Below, piece by piece: positions 26,599-36,376 of a DNA stretch of 64,000 nt. This DNA comes from Mucilaginibacter pineti (GTDB lineage Bacteria > Bacteroidota > Bacteroidia > Sphingobacteriales > Sphingobacteriaceae): positions 248,001 through 312,000 of the forward strand of contig NZ_FNAI01000004.1 in NCBI RefSeq assembly GCF_900101875.1, given 5' to 3'. Numbering within the stretch: the stretch's first letter is position 1; every line of letters starts with the position of its first letter. The notes under the pieces are model-generated. The model was not told where the DNA came from. It saw nothing but the letters and a program-made list of their open reading frames with translations, and made no database searches. A program made the position numbers and the translations under genes.

Positions 26599-27313
26599 AA
26601 CCCGGGGCATTATATTTAAAGCTACCGATTACGGCGAAAGCAGTGTAATTGTACAGATCTTCACCGAAAAATTTGGGCTGCAATCCTACATCATCAATGG
26701 GGCAAAAAAACCAAAGGCTAAAATAGGCCGCAATATGCTGCAGCCTTTGCATTTACTTAACTTGGTGGTTTATCATAAAAACACCGGCGGCGTGCAGCGC
26801 ATTACCGAACTTAAAAATGCCCCGGTGCTGCTCACAATTCCTTATGATGTAGTAAAAAGCTGCATTGCCATGTTTTTAAACGAGGTGTTGTACAAATCCA
26901 TAAAACAGCAATCGGCGGAGGAAAATATTTTTGATTTTGTGTTTAGCGCCATCGAGTGGCTTGACCATCAAACGGGTAGCGTTGCCAACTTTCATCTGCT
27001 ATTCATGGCACAGCTAACCCGTTATCTCGGTTTTTATCCTGACAGGGCGCTGGCCGGTAACGCCGATTATTTCGACATGAAAAATGGCATCTTCAGTAAA
27101 TTTAAGCCCGATAGCGTTTTGTATCTGTCGCCGCCGCATACGCAAAACTTCAGCAAGCTACTGTTATGCAATTTTGAGGATATGCAGCAATTAAAGTTGA
27201 GTAACGACGAGCGGCGGTACCTGATCCAGAAACTATTAGAATACTACGCCCTGCATATCGAAGGTTTCGGCAACATCCGGTCGGCGGATGTATTGGAGGA
27301 AGTATTATCGTAA
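26588..27313 (+). CDS. recO: DNA repair protein RecO
   Basis: A 241-residue RecO. The N-terminal OB domain opens with HKTRGIIFKATDYGESSVIV, followed by FTEKFGLQSYIINGAKKPKA; the helical C-terminal part includes FHLLFMAQLTRYLGFYPD. RecO loads RecA on SSB-coated single-stranded DNA with RecR in the RecF pathway. The Cys zinc finger of some RecO proteins is not seen. The start overlaps the dgkA-like gene, so the two are translationally coupled. Confidence 0.93.
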   Translation: MLHKTRGIIFKATDYGESSVIVQIFTEKFGLQSYIINGAKKPKAKIGRNMLQPLHLLNLVVYHKNTGGVQRITELKNAPVLLTIPYDVVKSCIAMFLNEVLYKSIKQQSAEENIFDFVFSAIEWLDHQTGSVANFHLLFMAQLTRYLGFYPDRALAGNADYFDMKNGIFSKFKPDSVLYLSPPHTQNFSKLLLCNFEDMQQLKLSNDERRYLIQKLLEYYALHIEGFGNIRSADVLEEVLS

Positions 27314-27379
27314 TGTATAAACCGGTGCAGCGAAACGTTCCCGTGTCGCCCAAAAACACTTCGCCGCACCGGCAAATTC

Positions 27380-27634
27380 TTAGGCACCCTGCTGTTCCAA
27401 AACATGCTTCTTGATAAACTCGATGCTTGAATCGGGCAGGTTGTTACCGCCGGTTTGGGTTAAGTTGCCATCGGGCTGTATGGTAAGTTCGGCGTTGATA
27501 TTGTTATCTATAAAAACGTGCAGTTGATTTTGTTCTTTCTCCACCCGGCAGGTCAGATCCCGACCTCCAAAATGAAGCTGAAACTCATATTTGCCATCGT
27601 TTGCAGCAGGCGAGGTATCTTTAGGATCGATCAT
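27380..27634 (-). CDS. small hypothetical protein
   Basis: An 84-residue acidic protein from the ATG at 27634 (MIDPKDTSPAAND). The frame extends to 27703 but the added residues look like non-coding leader. It alternates strands (KYEFQLHFGG, NQLHVFIDNN, ELTIQPDGNL), suggesting a small beta domain, and ends with a helix (SIEFIKKHVLEQQ). No family is recognised. It converges with recO. Confidence 0.6.
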   Translation of the reverse strand: MIDPKDTSPAANDGKYEFQLHFGGRDLTCRVEKEQNQLHVFIDNNINAELTIQPDGNLTQTGGNNLPDSSIEFIKKHVLEQQGA

Positions 27635-27714
27635 GATGGTGGTATTTATATAGATAACACCATAACTATGCCGATGTTTTTTTATTGGCAAATAAAATGC
27701 CATTGTCTTAAAGC

Positions 27715-27747
27715 AAAAAAGAGAAAACCAATGGCTTTCTCTTTTTT
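27715..27747 (-). terminator. terminator downstream of the hybrid kinase gene
   Basis: A 12-bp stem AAAAAAGAGAAA/TTTCTCTTTTTT with a nine-base loop and T runs on both strands. On the minus strand it lies about 150 bases after the hybrid kinase stop. The bases between are AT-rich without features. Confidence 0.65.
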
Positions 27748-27898
27748 AGTTTGACTGACCTCATTATTTACCATAAAGAACTAATTGGTTAGATCGATAA
27801 TAACAATTATTACAAATATATGCACTATAGGGTTAGTAGACTAATTATTTAATCAAAATTTAACATTCTTTTTTGCTTTTTATTTGATCTGCAATGAT

Positions 27899-30100
27899 TT
27901 AAACCATCAAATCACTTTCGGTTATCAAAAAATTTATGAACGGCACCTCCTTTGTTTTTAGCACTCCGGCAATCTTTTCTATGAGATTTAACTCCGCAAA
28001 GGGTTTCAATACAATATCATTTACCCCGCTTCGCATGTAGTTATCCCTATCTTCCTTAAGCACATTTGCAGTAAGTGCAATAATAGGGGTTTCGGCCCTT
28101 AGCATGTTTTTGTTTTTGCGAATGTTGGCGGTAAGTTCCAAACCGCCCATTACAGGCATCAAAATATCGGTGAGTACCAAGTCATAATTATTGGCATTAA
28201 ACAGCGCCAGCGCTTCCTGCCCGTTATAGGCCTTATGGCAAGTAATGCTCCATTTTTTTAATATGGTACTTGCCAGCAATACGTTAAGTTGGTTATCATC
28301 GGCCAGCAAAACGTGTTTGTTTTTAACTGCGCGGGCCAAATCCTCTTTACTTACGGGAGTTTCAACAACAATATCATTTTTATTGGCAGGCAAAAACGGC
28401 AGCTCAAAGCTAAATACCGATCCTTTTCCCAATTCGCTTATTACGCGGATGCTGCCGCCCTGTAGTTCTATTATTTTTTTACAAATAGCCAGACCAAGCC
28501 CTGTGCCTTTACGGTGCGTTACCTTTTGCGCGTCGCTCACCTGTACAAACTCATCAAAAATAGCGGGCAAATCTTGCTTTTTTATACCGATACCATTATC
28601 TTTAACCCTCACTTTTAATGCTGCTTGCCCGTCTGTTTGGGTCATGAGCCTTGCATGCAGTAAAACAGTTCCGTTAGTGCTAAACTTAATGGCATTTACC
28701 AAAAGGTTCATTACTACCTGTTTAAGGCGCAGTACATCGCCGGTAAAACAGGTGTTTTTATCAAACTGTAAATTCATTTTTAGTTTGATGCCTTTTTTGG
28801 CGGCCTGTATACTCACGGTGTTTAATACATCCTCCAAGGCTTGATAAGGCATAAAGGGCTGACTTTCGAAGTTAATCTTGCCGGTTTCGTATTTAGAAAA
28901 ATCAAGGATCTCGTTAACCACCTCCAGCAGCATTTGTGATGAACTGCGAATGGCGTTTATCTGCTCGGTTTGCTCATCATCAAGCCTGGTCATGCTCAAT
29001 TGCTCAGAAAAACCAAGCACCGAATTTAAAGGTGTACGTATCTCATGGCTCATGCTAGCCATAAAACTGCTTTTGGCAACGGCATATTCTTCGGCTTTTT
29101 CTGAATGATAAACCAGATAACGCCCGTTATGGTACAACTTCCAGATATTGTAAAGTACGACAACCATAAGTATAAACAGTGCTGCTATGGTTAATTTAGA
29201 TAGATAACCATACTCATTAAACACATCGCTCACTTGGTCGGCTAATTCTACTTTGCTTTCCCGGGCGTAGTTTTGCTCAGCAATTTTATATTGCTTAAGT
29301 GATTTTATTATCTCCGAGATAAGGTTATTATTAATCCGCAGTATCTCGCGCTCGCTGTTTTTAAGATTGGCATTGGCGTTAAAAAGGCGAATATGATCTT
29401 CGGTTGGTTTAGGCCTCAGATGGATGTACTCAGTTCTTACCTGTTCTACTGTTTTAATCTGTGTATCTCGCTTAATGATCATCGCATCGGCAGGTTTCTG
29501 GTCTTTTTGTTTGCCCGAAAATGCAGCCACTATCCGCCCGAAGAATTTTTTCCGTTCGGGTGCTTTTGCCGGCAACTTAATGGTATCTATGTGTATTGTT
29601 GAGCTTGTTATTTTAACAACAGGCATAGCCACGGTCGTTTTCTTAACCGATTGCATTTTTTCGGCCTTAATAGATAGCTTTATAAGGCTGTCTGTAAGCT
29701 GTTGAAGTTTTAAATAATTATCTGTTTTGGCGGCTTTTTCACTAATAAGTTTGCCCAGTGTAGCCGGGGTAAGGTTGGTTGAATATTGCTGATCGGACTT
29801 TACCTTTTTCACGGTGGCCGATACCTCCTTTATTTGGATGGCAAACTTTCTTTTGTACTCCTTATCGCCGGTTAAAGCATATAAATGAATGTTATTATCG
29901 GCGCTATATAAAATAAGCAAACAGCTATCAATAAGCGATGAATTTTCGCGGGCCGAGATAAGTTTTCCGATACTGTTTTTTAAATTTTGCGCCCTGTGAT
30001 AATGCAGATACAGATAGAACACGCCCGAGAAAAGAACAACCAACAAGGCGACAATTAATCCGTATCTTTTTATAGGTATTTTATTTACTCCTTTAATCAT
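27899..30100 (-). CDS. hybrid sensor histidine kinase/response regulator
   Basis: A 733-residue protein. Membrane spans at about residues 13-31 and 306-328 flank an extracytoplasmic sensor of about 275 residues; its start (HLYALTGDKEYKRKF) is CHASE3-like. The HisKA domain has the phosphoacceptor in ASMSHEIRTPLNSVLGF (about residue 351), the ATPase domain has LLVNAIKFS and KGTGLGLAICKKI, and a REC domain at about 595-710 has DLVLTDILMPVMGG (Asp about 646). There is no output domain, so it should pass phosphate to another protein. It is divergent from the LytS-type kinase operon. Confidence 0.92.
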   Translation of the reverse strand: MIKGVNKIPIKRYGLIVALLVVLFSGVFYLYLHYHRAQNLKNSIGKLISARENSSLIDSCLLILYSADNNIHLYALTGDKEYKRKFAIQIKEVSATVKKVKSDQQYSTNLTPATLGKLISEKAAKTDNYLKLQQLTDSLIKLSIKAEKMQSVKKTTVAMPVVKITSSTIHIDTIKLPAKAPERKKFFGRIVAAFSGKQKDQKPADAMIIKRDTQIKTVEQVRTEYIHLRPKPTEDHIRLFNANANLKNSEREILRINNNLISEIIKSLKQYKIAEQNYARESKVELADQVSDVFNEYGYLSKLTIAALFILMVVVLYNIWKLYHNGRYLVYHSEKAEEYAVAKSSFMASMSHEIRTPLNSVLGFSEQLSMTRLDDEQTEQINAIRSSSQMLLEVVNEILDFSKYETGKINFESQPFMPYQALEDVLNTVSIQAAKKGIKLKMNLQFDKNTCFTGDVLRLKQVVMNLLVNAIKFSTNGTVLLHARLMTQTDGQAALKVRVKDNGIGIKKQDLPAIFDEFVQVSDAQKVTHRKGTGLGLAICKKIIELQGGSIRVISELGKGSVFSFELPFLPANKNDIVVETPVSKEDLARAVKNKHVLLADDNQLNVLLASTILKKWSITCHKAYNGQEALALFNANNYDLVLTDILMPVMGGLELTANIRKNKNMLRAETPIIALTANVLKEDRDNYMRSGVNDIVLKPFAELNLIEKIAGVLKTKEVPFINFLITESDLMV

Positions 30101-30466
30101 AGTGATAAGATATATTACCGTTCATACTAAGCTTATGAATGATAATCAACCGTTGCATTATGCATTAATTCAACGTTTAATTGTTAATTAACTTAATATG
30201 AAAGCTTTGGTTTTTAAAGATTTAGAGCGTAAAGTTGTGCTGGGCGTAAAAAAGCAGGCTTAATTATATCATAGGCCCGTTTCAACAAATTTGTTACAAA
30301 ACAGCAAATCAGTGCATTTAAAAGATATCCATCTGGTAAATTAAACGGTATGAATGCACATCTTAATTGCGTTTATTTGCCGAATAATAAGTGATAACTA
30401 CCGCTTGCTCAATGACCAATAATACTACCCTATCATTTCGGCTCCTTTGTTTCAAATAACAAAACA
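30101..30466. other. divergent intergenic region between two kinase genes
   Basis: These 366 AT-rich bases separate the hybrid kinase and the TlpA-like kinase. No exact TAnnTTTG promoter was seen. One short ORF (30198-30263) encodes MKALVFKDLERKVVLG plus five residues; the start resembles the N-terminus of zinc alcohol dehydrogenases (MKALVF..), so it could be a remnant, but 21 residues are too few to decide. Confidence 0.35.
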
Positions 30467-33316
30467 ATGAAACAGAGAAAACTTTTAATGATAACCCTGG
30501 GGATGCTATTCCCGCTGTTGTTATCGGCCCAAAACCCATTCCTTAAACTAAAGCCCGGCGACTGGTTTAAAGTGCAGGTAAACATTAACTCCCGCGAGGG
30601 CCAAACAATTGGCGCCGGCTCATCCGTCGAAGACCTGATGACTAGCGAACAGGGCAAAAGCCAATACGACATTAGGTTCGTATTAAATAAACAATTAGCG
30701 AACGGGCATGAATTGTACAATGCTACGCTTGAGCGGCTAAAGTTTAAGCGTTATTTCGCCGATAAATGGTATGGCTATGACAGCTATTATCCCGCTTACC
30801 TGCAAGGCAATAGCGATACACTTTCGCGGATAACCTTAGGGGTTGAAATTGACGCGCAAGGCAAGGTTATTAAGATAGATGACCATAAAAAGCCCTACCC
30901 ACAAATTATGATAACGGAGATAAGCCCAAAAAAGGTGATCAGCAATATGTCTTCACAAAGCTATGAGTCGCTTCCACCGCCGTTCCTAAATAGTCTTTTT
31001 AACATTATTGCCACTACTATTAAAAAGGGCAATATGCAGGCGTTAAGTGGCAAGCCAATCAGTGGATTAAAAGATGTTGTATCAAATAAGGCTATCGAAA
31101 GTGATATCTCCATTCTACCTGTTGCCGCATCGTTCCCGGTACGTAAAAACGTACTTATTACCGGTAAAATATTGCACCACCTTACCGGCAATAATAAGCC
31201 AGAAATTTATACTGACTTTGGCACTATAAAAATTAATGCCGACGGAACTTTTAAAACTGAAATACTGCTTACCGAACCTACAGCCGTGTTATTTATTTAT
31301 GGGCAAAACCCGCTAAACACTATAAAACCACTCGTAAAACCCGGTGATACCTTAACCATTACTGCCGATGCTTTGGAACCACAAGATGCAGAAACAGTAA
31401 AGAAACTTGTTCGCGGCCCTTACTTCAGCGGGCCCTTTTTGGAAACGGTTACTTATTCAGGATCGGGAGCTGCCGATGCTGCCGCACAAAAACCACTATA
31501 TCAACTTTATATGCAGCAAGGCAACCAGTTTCCGGATATGATGGCGGCTTCAAAATCAATGGATAGTTTTATAGCCTTCCAGGAAAAAGGCAAAAAGGAT
31601 TTCGACGCTTTGATCAATACCCTTAAAGGCAAAGTTTCAAAAACCGCTATCGATTATTATACTAACGAATGGATTTACTTGCAGGCCGAAGCCAGATTAT
31701 ACGTGCTTTATCATAATAATTACCTGTACACTCCTCAATCTGCTGCATCCTTTGAGGGTTTTCCAGCCAATTACTTTTCAGACATTGACAACCTGCCGGT
31801 ATTGATGAATGATTATCCTAACAGTGATTGGTATAAAACCTGTTTCAATTGGCTGGTGCTTTACCGCAGCGCAAAGCTTAAACTGATTAACGGTGGTCAA
31901 AACGGTTTCCTGACAGATTATTCGGCATGTTTGGCGTCATTTAAGGGCTATGCGCTTTACCTGGCACTTTCAAAACAGTTGGACCAGGAATTACATGCCA
32001 GCCACTTTAAAGACCTTGCTAAACTTAAACCATACTATCTTGATTTTATAAATAATTGCGGTGATACCACCCTTACCAAACCTATCATAGAAAAATGGAA
32101 CACACTGGCAGCCTGGGAACCCGGTAAGTCATCTCCATTAAACATAACATTCAAAAACGGACAAAAACTCGATCTGGAAAAATTTAAAGGGAAACAGGTA
32201 TGTGTTATTATAAACTATACCTCGCCCGATGACCTGAAACAGTACGAACCCTTTATCAAAAAACAAGATCCCGAAAAAGTACAGTTTGTAATTATACAGC
32301 TGGCCTCGCGGGGATATGGAGCTATGACCATTGACGGCTCGTTTTTAAAGAAGCCCAATATAAGTTATAACGAGGTTGATGGCAGCCCGCTAAACATGAA
32401 GGGAGTTGAGATTTACGGTGGTGAATCAAGCGTATACTTTTTTGATAAGTGGTTACGGGTAGTTGATGATATACCTAATATTGGCAGCAACCTTTTCATG
32501 AACAACGAAACCAACAAGTCCGAGATTGATTACGAACGGCTTGACAAGGCCTTGCAAAAAGCAACCGCGGTAACACGGTACAGCAAGGATCAAAAAACAA
32601 AATTTTACACAACTTTAGGATGGGGCGCAAGCTCCATCCTTTTGGCATTTATAGCGGGTTATCTGATTTACAGGAATCGCGTAGCAAAAATAAAACGCGA
32701 ACTAAACGTAAAACAACGCATAAAAGAGTTGGAGATAAAAGCAATCCGCTCGCAAATGAACCCGCATTTTATCTTTAACGCCTTAAACTCCATCCAGTCG
32801 CTTATCAACAGCAAACTGTATAAGGAGGCCAATATCTACCTCGAAAAATTTGCTTTGATGATGCGTAAGGTGCTTAACAATTCGGAGAAAAGCATGGTTG
32901 CTTTATCCGAAGAGCTGGACGCCGTGACCTTGTATTGCCAGTTAGAGCAGTTGCGTTTTGATTTTGATTTAAACATGCAGATAGCCCCCGGCCTTAATAC
33001 CGAGCTGATTGAGATCCCCGGTATGATCATACAGCCACTGGTAGAGAACGCCATTATTCACGGCCTTGCACAAAAGGGCGCCGAGGGAAAGCTCGAAATT
33101 AATATATTTACCACTGACAATAACCTGAGTGTAATAGTAAGCGATAATGGCCCGGGATTTAATGGCAACCCTGTTAACCCAAATAGTTTCGGACTTAAAC
33201 TGGTTAACGAACGACTAAGTATTTTGCAGGCTGATGGCCACAAGGCACAACTAATTTTGGCTAACCAGGATAATGGTACAGGCGCTATTGTTACACTTAC
33301 ACTCCCAATTAACTAA
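30467..33316 (+). CDS. LytS-type sensor histidine kinase with an extracytoplasmic TlpA/DUF4369-like region
   Basis: A 949-residue protein. A signal peptide (about 1-21) is followed by about 690 extracytoplasmic residues, one membrane span (about 715-737), and a His_kinase/HATPase module. Around residues 222-300 there is a DUF4369-like segment (TDFGTIKINADGTFKTEI, then KPGDTLTITAD), and around 553-690 a thioredoxin-like TlpA/AhpC segment (FKNGQKLDLEKFKGKQVCVI) where the usual WCxxC site reads NYTSPDDL. The kinase part has SQMNPHFIFNALNSIQ (phospho-His about 767), PLVENAIIHG and SDNGPGF. The response regulator gene starts three bases after its stop. The sensor architecture is unusual; the signal is unknown. 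Confidence 0.85.
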   Translation: MKQRKLLMITLGMLFPLLLSAQNPFLKLKPGDWFKVQVNINSREGQTIGAGSSVEDLMTSEQGKSQYDIRFVLNKQLANGHELYNATLERLKFKRYFADKWYGYDSYYPAYLQGNSDTLSRITLGVEIDAQGKVIKIDDHKKPYPQIMITEISPKKVISNMSSQSYESLPPPFLNSLFNIIATTIKKGNMQALSGKPISGLKDVVSNKAIESDISILPVAASFPVRKNVLITGKILHHLTGNNKPEIYTDFGTIKINADGTFKTEILLTEPTAVLFIYGQNPLNTIKPLVKPGDTLTITADALEPQDAETVKKLVRGPYFSGPFLETVTYSGSGAADAAAQKPLYQLYMQQGNQFPDMMAASKSMDSFIAFQEKGKKDFDALINTLKGKVSKTAIDYYTNEWIYLQAEARLYVLYHNNYLYTPQSAASFEGFPANYFSDIDNLPVLMNDYPNSDWYKTCFNWLVLYRSAKLKLINGGQNGFLTDYSACLASFKGYALYLALSKQLDQELHASHFKDLAKLKPYYLDFINNCGDTTLTKPIIEKWNTLAAWEPGKSSPLNITFKNGQKLDLEKFKGKQVCVIINYTSPDDLKQYEPFIKKQDPEKVQFVIIQLASRGYGAMTIDGSFLKKPNISYNEVDGSPLNMKGVEIYGGESSVYFFDKWLRVVDDIPNIGSNLFMNNETNKSEIDYERLDKALQKATAVTRYSKDQKTKFYTTLGWGASSILLAFIAGYLIYRNRVAKIKRELNVKQRIKELEIKAIRSQMNPHFIFNALNSIQSLINSKLYKEANIYLEKFALMMRKVLNNSEKSMVALSEELDAVTLYCQLEQLRFDFDLNMQIAPGLNTELIEIPGMIIQPLVENAIIHGLAQKGAEGKLEINIFTTDNNLSVIVSDNGPGFNGNPVNPNSFGLKLVNERLSILQADGHKAQLILANQDNGTGAIVTLTLPIN

Positions 33317-33319
33317 ACC

Positions 33320-34069
33320 GTGGTAATTAAAAGTATACTGGTTGATGATGAGCCAAAAAGCAGGAAAAACCTGCGCCTGCTATTACAGGAATATTGCCCC
33401 GGCGTTGAGGTTATTGGCGAGGCCACATCGCCCGCCGAAGCTATTAAACTCATCAGGCAGCTACAACCCGACCTGCTTTTCCTGGATATTGAAATGGGTG
33501 CCGAATCGGGGTTCGACCTCTTGCGCTCGTTAAACGGGGCGCAAACCTTCGAGGTTATTTTTGTAACCGCCTTTGATAAATATGGCATCCAGGCGGTTAA
33601 GGCCTGTGCTATTGATTACCTGCTAAAACCTATTAATATTTTAGAACTTACCAGCGCGGTTGATAAAGCATTGCAGCACATTGGCCCAAAAAAAGAAAAC
33701 CTACGCCTAAAAGAACTGATCTCAAACCTCGACCGTGGCGAAGACGAACAGCGTATTGCTATAGCCATGGCGGAGAAAATTGAGTTTGTAACCATCAACA
33801 ACATCATACGCCTGCAAGCCGAGGGCAACTACACGCACATTTATCTTAACAACGGCAAAAAATATATGGTGAGTAAAACCTTGAAAGATTATGACGACCT
33901 GCTGGTACCGTTTGGCTTTTTACGCACCCATCAGTCGCACCTGGTAAACTTCAAAAAAATAGCATCCTATGTAAAAACCGAAGGTGGCTTTATTATAATG
34001 AGCGATGGCAGCCAGGTACCGGTATCGCGCATGAAAAAAGACGAGATCCTTAAAAAGATCATGATATGA
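33320..34069 (+). CDS. LytTR family response regulator
   Basis: A 249-residue protein read from a GTG start at 33320, placed three bases after the kinase stop; this spacing decides the start. The REC domain has the acidic pair in ILVDDEP, the phosphoacceptor Asp in LLFLDIEMG (about residue 57) and Lys in YLLKPIN. The LytTR DNA-binding domain covers about 145-245 (NIIRLQAEGNYTHIYL, FLRTHQSHLVNF). It is the cognate regulator of the TlpA-like kinase. Confidence 0.92.
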   Translation: MVIKSILVDDEPKSRKNLRLLLQEYCPGVEVIGEATSPAEAIKLIRQLQPDLLFLDIEMGAESGFDLLRSLNGAQTFEVIFVTAFDKYGIQAVKACAIDYLLKPINILELTSAVDKALQHIGPKKENLRLKELISNLDRGEDEQRIAIAMAEKIEFVTINNIIRLQAEGNYTHIYLNNGKKYMVSKTLKDYDDLLVPFGFLRTHQSHLVNFKKIASYVKTEGGFIIMSDGSQVPVSRMKKDEILKKIMI

Positions 34070-34203
34070 TAAACAACCGAATATGAATTAAGTCGGGATT
34101 TTGCATGTTCATCACATTTTTGGGTAGCTTCGTCACATTTAAATATTAAAAAAAATACGCTTTTGTACCATTGTGCCATTAAATAACCAAACCCACAAAA
34201 GCC

Positions 34204-35661
34204 ATGTATAAACAACTAAACATGAAATTAAAGAACGATGTTGCCCGGATTGAATTCTGGATAGTGACGGGCATCATCCTCACTTCCCTGCTATTCACAA
34301 TAGGCGATGAAATTCGTGTAACCGACCTTAAAAACAATTACCTAAGCGGCCTTATTGTACCCATTTTATTTAACTCCATTGTTACTTTTATTAGTTACCT
34401 TTTGCTCTGTTTTTATGTGGAGCCGGCTTTTGAAAAGGAAAACCAGCCAGCAGCATCCAATACGCTTTTTGTATTTATTTTCATCGGTGCCTGTACTATA
34501 TTGGGCATTATAAACCTATACTTTGCCGCCTTACTGGCCATAAAAATATTATTGTTGTTGTTTAACAGAAATACCAGGAATAAAGAAAACGCCTTATACT
34601 ACGAAGCAGCCTTACTTACCGCATCATGGATACTCCTTGTAGTAGGCTCGCTATATCTTTCGTTACCCGAAGCTGTTAAATTTTACATCATATTTGCCGG
34701 CCCGGCAGCCATAATAATATATCTTTATTCGGTACACAGGTTATTACCAAAACTTTTTATCCGCAATAAGGGCTTAGGGAACTACGCTGGCCGTATGGTT
34801 TTATTAACCCTTTTTTCGTGCTTAATATTAACCGGTATCGGCTTTTGCTTTGAATACCCAAACCGGATGTTCAGCACAGCAACTGCCATCTTCTCATTAC
34901 ATGTTTATACCGATGGAAATCAAATAGCTGTTATCGTGATCGGTAATTTTTTTACACAGCTATTATTGGTAATGCCCATCTCATGGAATATACATAAAAG
35001 CCGCAATGCCAGACAAGATGAAGAGATTAAAACCCTTAAAACCGAGTTGGGCAAATCAGATGCTAATCTCAACTTCCTTAAATCGCAGATAAACCCGCAC
35101 TTTTTGTTTAATGCCCTTAACACACTTTACGGCACTGCCCTGCAGGAAAATGCCGAACGCACTGGTGAGGGCATTCAGAAACTTGGCGATATGATGCGTT
35201 TTATGCTACAGGAAAACACGCAGGATACCATCCGCCTATCGCGCGATATTGATTACCTCAACAACTACATCCTGCTGCAAAAGCTGCGCACATCAACCTC
35301 AGAAGATGTTACCATTGAAACACAAATAGAGGAATATACCGGCGATTTAATGATAACGCCCATGCTGTTGATCCCCTTTGTGGAAAACGCCTTTAAACAT
35401 GGTATCAGCCTGCAAAACCCGTCACACATAAAGGTAACACTGCAAACCAAGGATAATACCCTTTATTTTGATGTACATAACAGCATTCATATCCGCCCCG
35501 ATAACGACCCTGAAAAAGGGCAGAGCGGTATTGGCCTCGAAAACGTAAAACAACGCCTCAGCCTGTTATATCCCGATAGGTATGACCTGGTGATCCGCCA
35601 GAATGCCAAGGAATTTTTTATTCACTTAACAGTGCAATTAATATCAAATAGCTACATTTAA
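34204..35661 (+). CDS. LytS-type sensor histidine kinase, multi-span
   Basis: A 485-residue protein with about six to eight hydrophobic segments in the first 265 residues and no large extracytoplasmic domain, so it probably senses within the membrane. The kinase part has FLKSQINPHFLFNALNTLYG (phospho-His about residue 300), IPFVENAFKHG and GIGLENVKQRL. An ATG at 34225 is an alternative start. Its regulator begins three bases after its stop. It follows the first kinase/regulator pair by 135 bases. Confidence 0.9.
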   Translation: MYKQLNMKLKNDVARIEFWIVTGIILTSLLFTIGDEIRVTDLKNNYLSGLIVPILFNSIVTFISYLLLCFYVEPAFEKENQPAASNTLFVFIFIGACTILGIINLYFAALLAIKILLLLFNRNTRNKENALYYEAALLTASWILLVVGSLYLSLPEAVKFYIIFAGPAAIIIYLYSVHRLLPKLFIRNKGLGNYAGRMVLLTLFSCLILTGIGFCFEYPNRMFSTATAIFSLHVYTDGNQIAVIVIGNFFTQLLLVMPISWNIHKSRNARQDEEIKTLKTELGKSDANLNFLKSQINPHFLFNALNTLYGTALQENAERTGEGIQKLGDMMRFMLQENTQDTIRLSRDIDYLNNYILLQKLRTSTSEDVTIETQIEEYTGDLMITPMLLIPFVENAFKHGISLQNPSHIKVTLQTKDNTLYFDVHNSIHIRPDNDPEKGQSGIGLENVKQRLSLLYPDRYDLVIRQNAKEFFIHLTVQLISNSYI

Positions 35662-35664
35662 CTA

Positions 35665-36351
35665 ATGATAGCCATTGCCATTGACGACGAACCCATAGCC
35701 CTTGATGTTGTAAGATCTCATGCGGCTAAGGTTCCGTTTGTGGAACTTAGCGCCACTTTTACGAATGCTTTCGATGCGTTGACCTACCTGCAGCAGAACA
35801 AGATAGATCTTATTTTCCTGGATATAAAAATGCCCGATATAAGCGGGATAGATTTCCTGCACAGCCTCACCAATCCGCCTATGGTGGTGTTTACAACCGC
35901 CTATTCGGAACATGCCGTAAAAAGCTTTGAGCTTGATGCTATTGATTACCTGTTAAAACCCTTCTCGCTATCGCGATTTTTAAAGGCCTGCAATAAAGCG
36001 CAGGAGCTTTATACCCTTCGCAATCGCCAGCCCCAGACCGAAGAACCGGCATCCGTATTTATAAAAGACGGCTACGAGCAAATTAAAGTAATGCTTGCCG
36101 ATATTTTATTTATTGAGGCGGCTGGCAACTACACCAAAGTATACCTCGAAGGCGATAAACAACTAAGCACCCGCGTAACCATAAGCGATATGCAGCAGCT
36201 GCTCCCCTCACCACGGTTTATCCGCACGCACCGCGCATTTATAGTGGCCCGCGAAAAAGTTACCCGGTTTGACAGGGCGCAAATAAACATCGGCAACCAT
36301 ACCATCCCCATTGGGGCTACGTATACGCAATGTTTACAGGAGCTTTATTGA
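35665..36351 (+). CDS. LytTR family response regulator
   Basis: A 228-residue regulator. The REC domain carries AIDDEP, the Asp in LIFLDIKMPDISG and Lys in YLLKPFS. The LytTR domain (about 130-228) has DILFIEAAGNYTKVYLEG and FIRTHRAFIVAREKVTRFD. It is the partner of the preceding multi-span kinase. The two LytTR regulators of this island share layout but differ clearly in sequence, so they are not a recent duplicate. It converges with the Crp/Fnr gene at 25 bases. Confidence 0.92.
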   Translation: MIAIAIDDEPIALDVVRSHAAKVPFVELSATFTNAFDALTYLQQNKIDLIFLDIKMPDISGIDFLHSLTNPPMVVFTTAYSEHAVKSFELDAIDYLLKPFSLSRFLKACNKAQELYTLRNRQPQTEEPASVFIKDGYEQIKVMLADILFIEAAGNYTKVYLEGDKQLSTRVTISDMQQLLPSPRFIRTHRAFIVAREKVTRFDRAQINIGNHTIPIGATYTQCLQELY

Positions 36352-36376
36352 ACGTGCTTTAACGGAACACAACTAT

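Noticed and set aside
30198..30263. 21-codon ORF starting MKALVF, like an alcohol dehydrogenase N-terminus
   Set aside because: Too short to support; listed only as a remark on the intergenic region.
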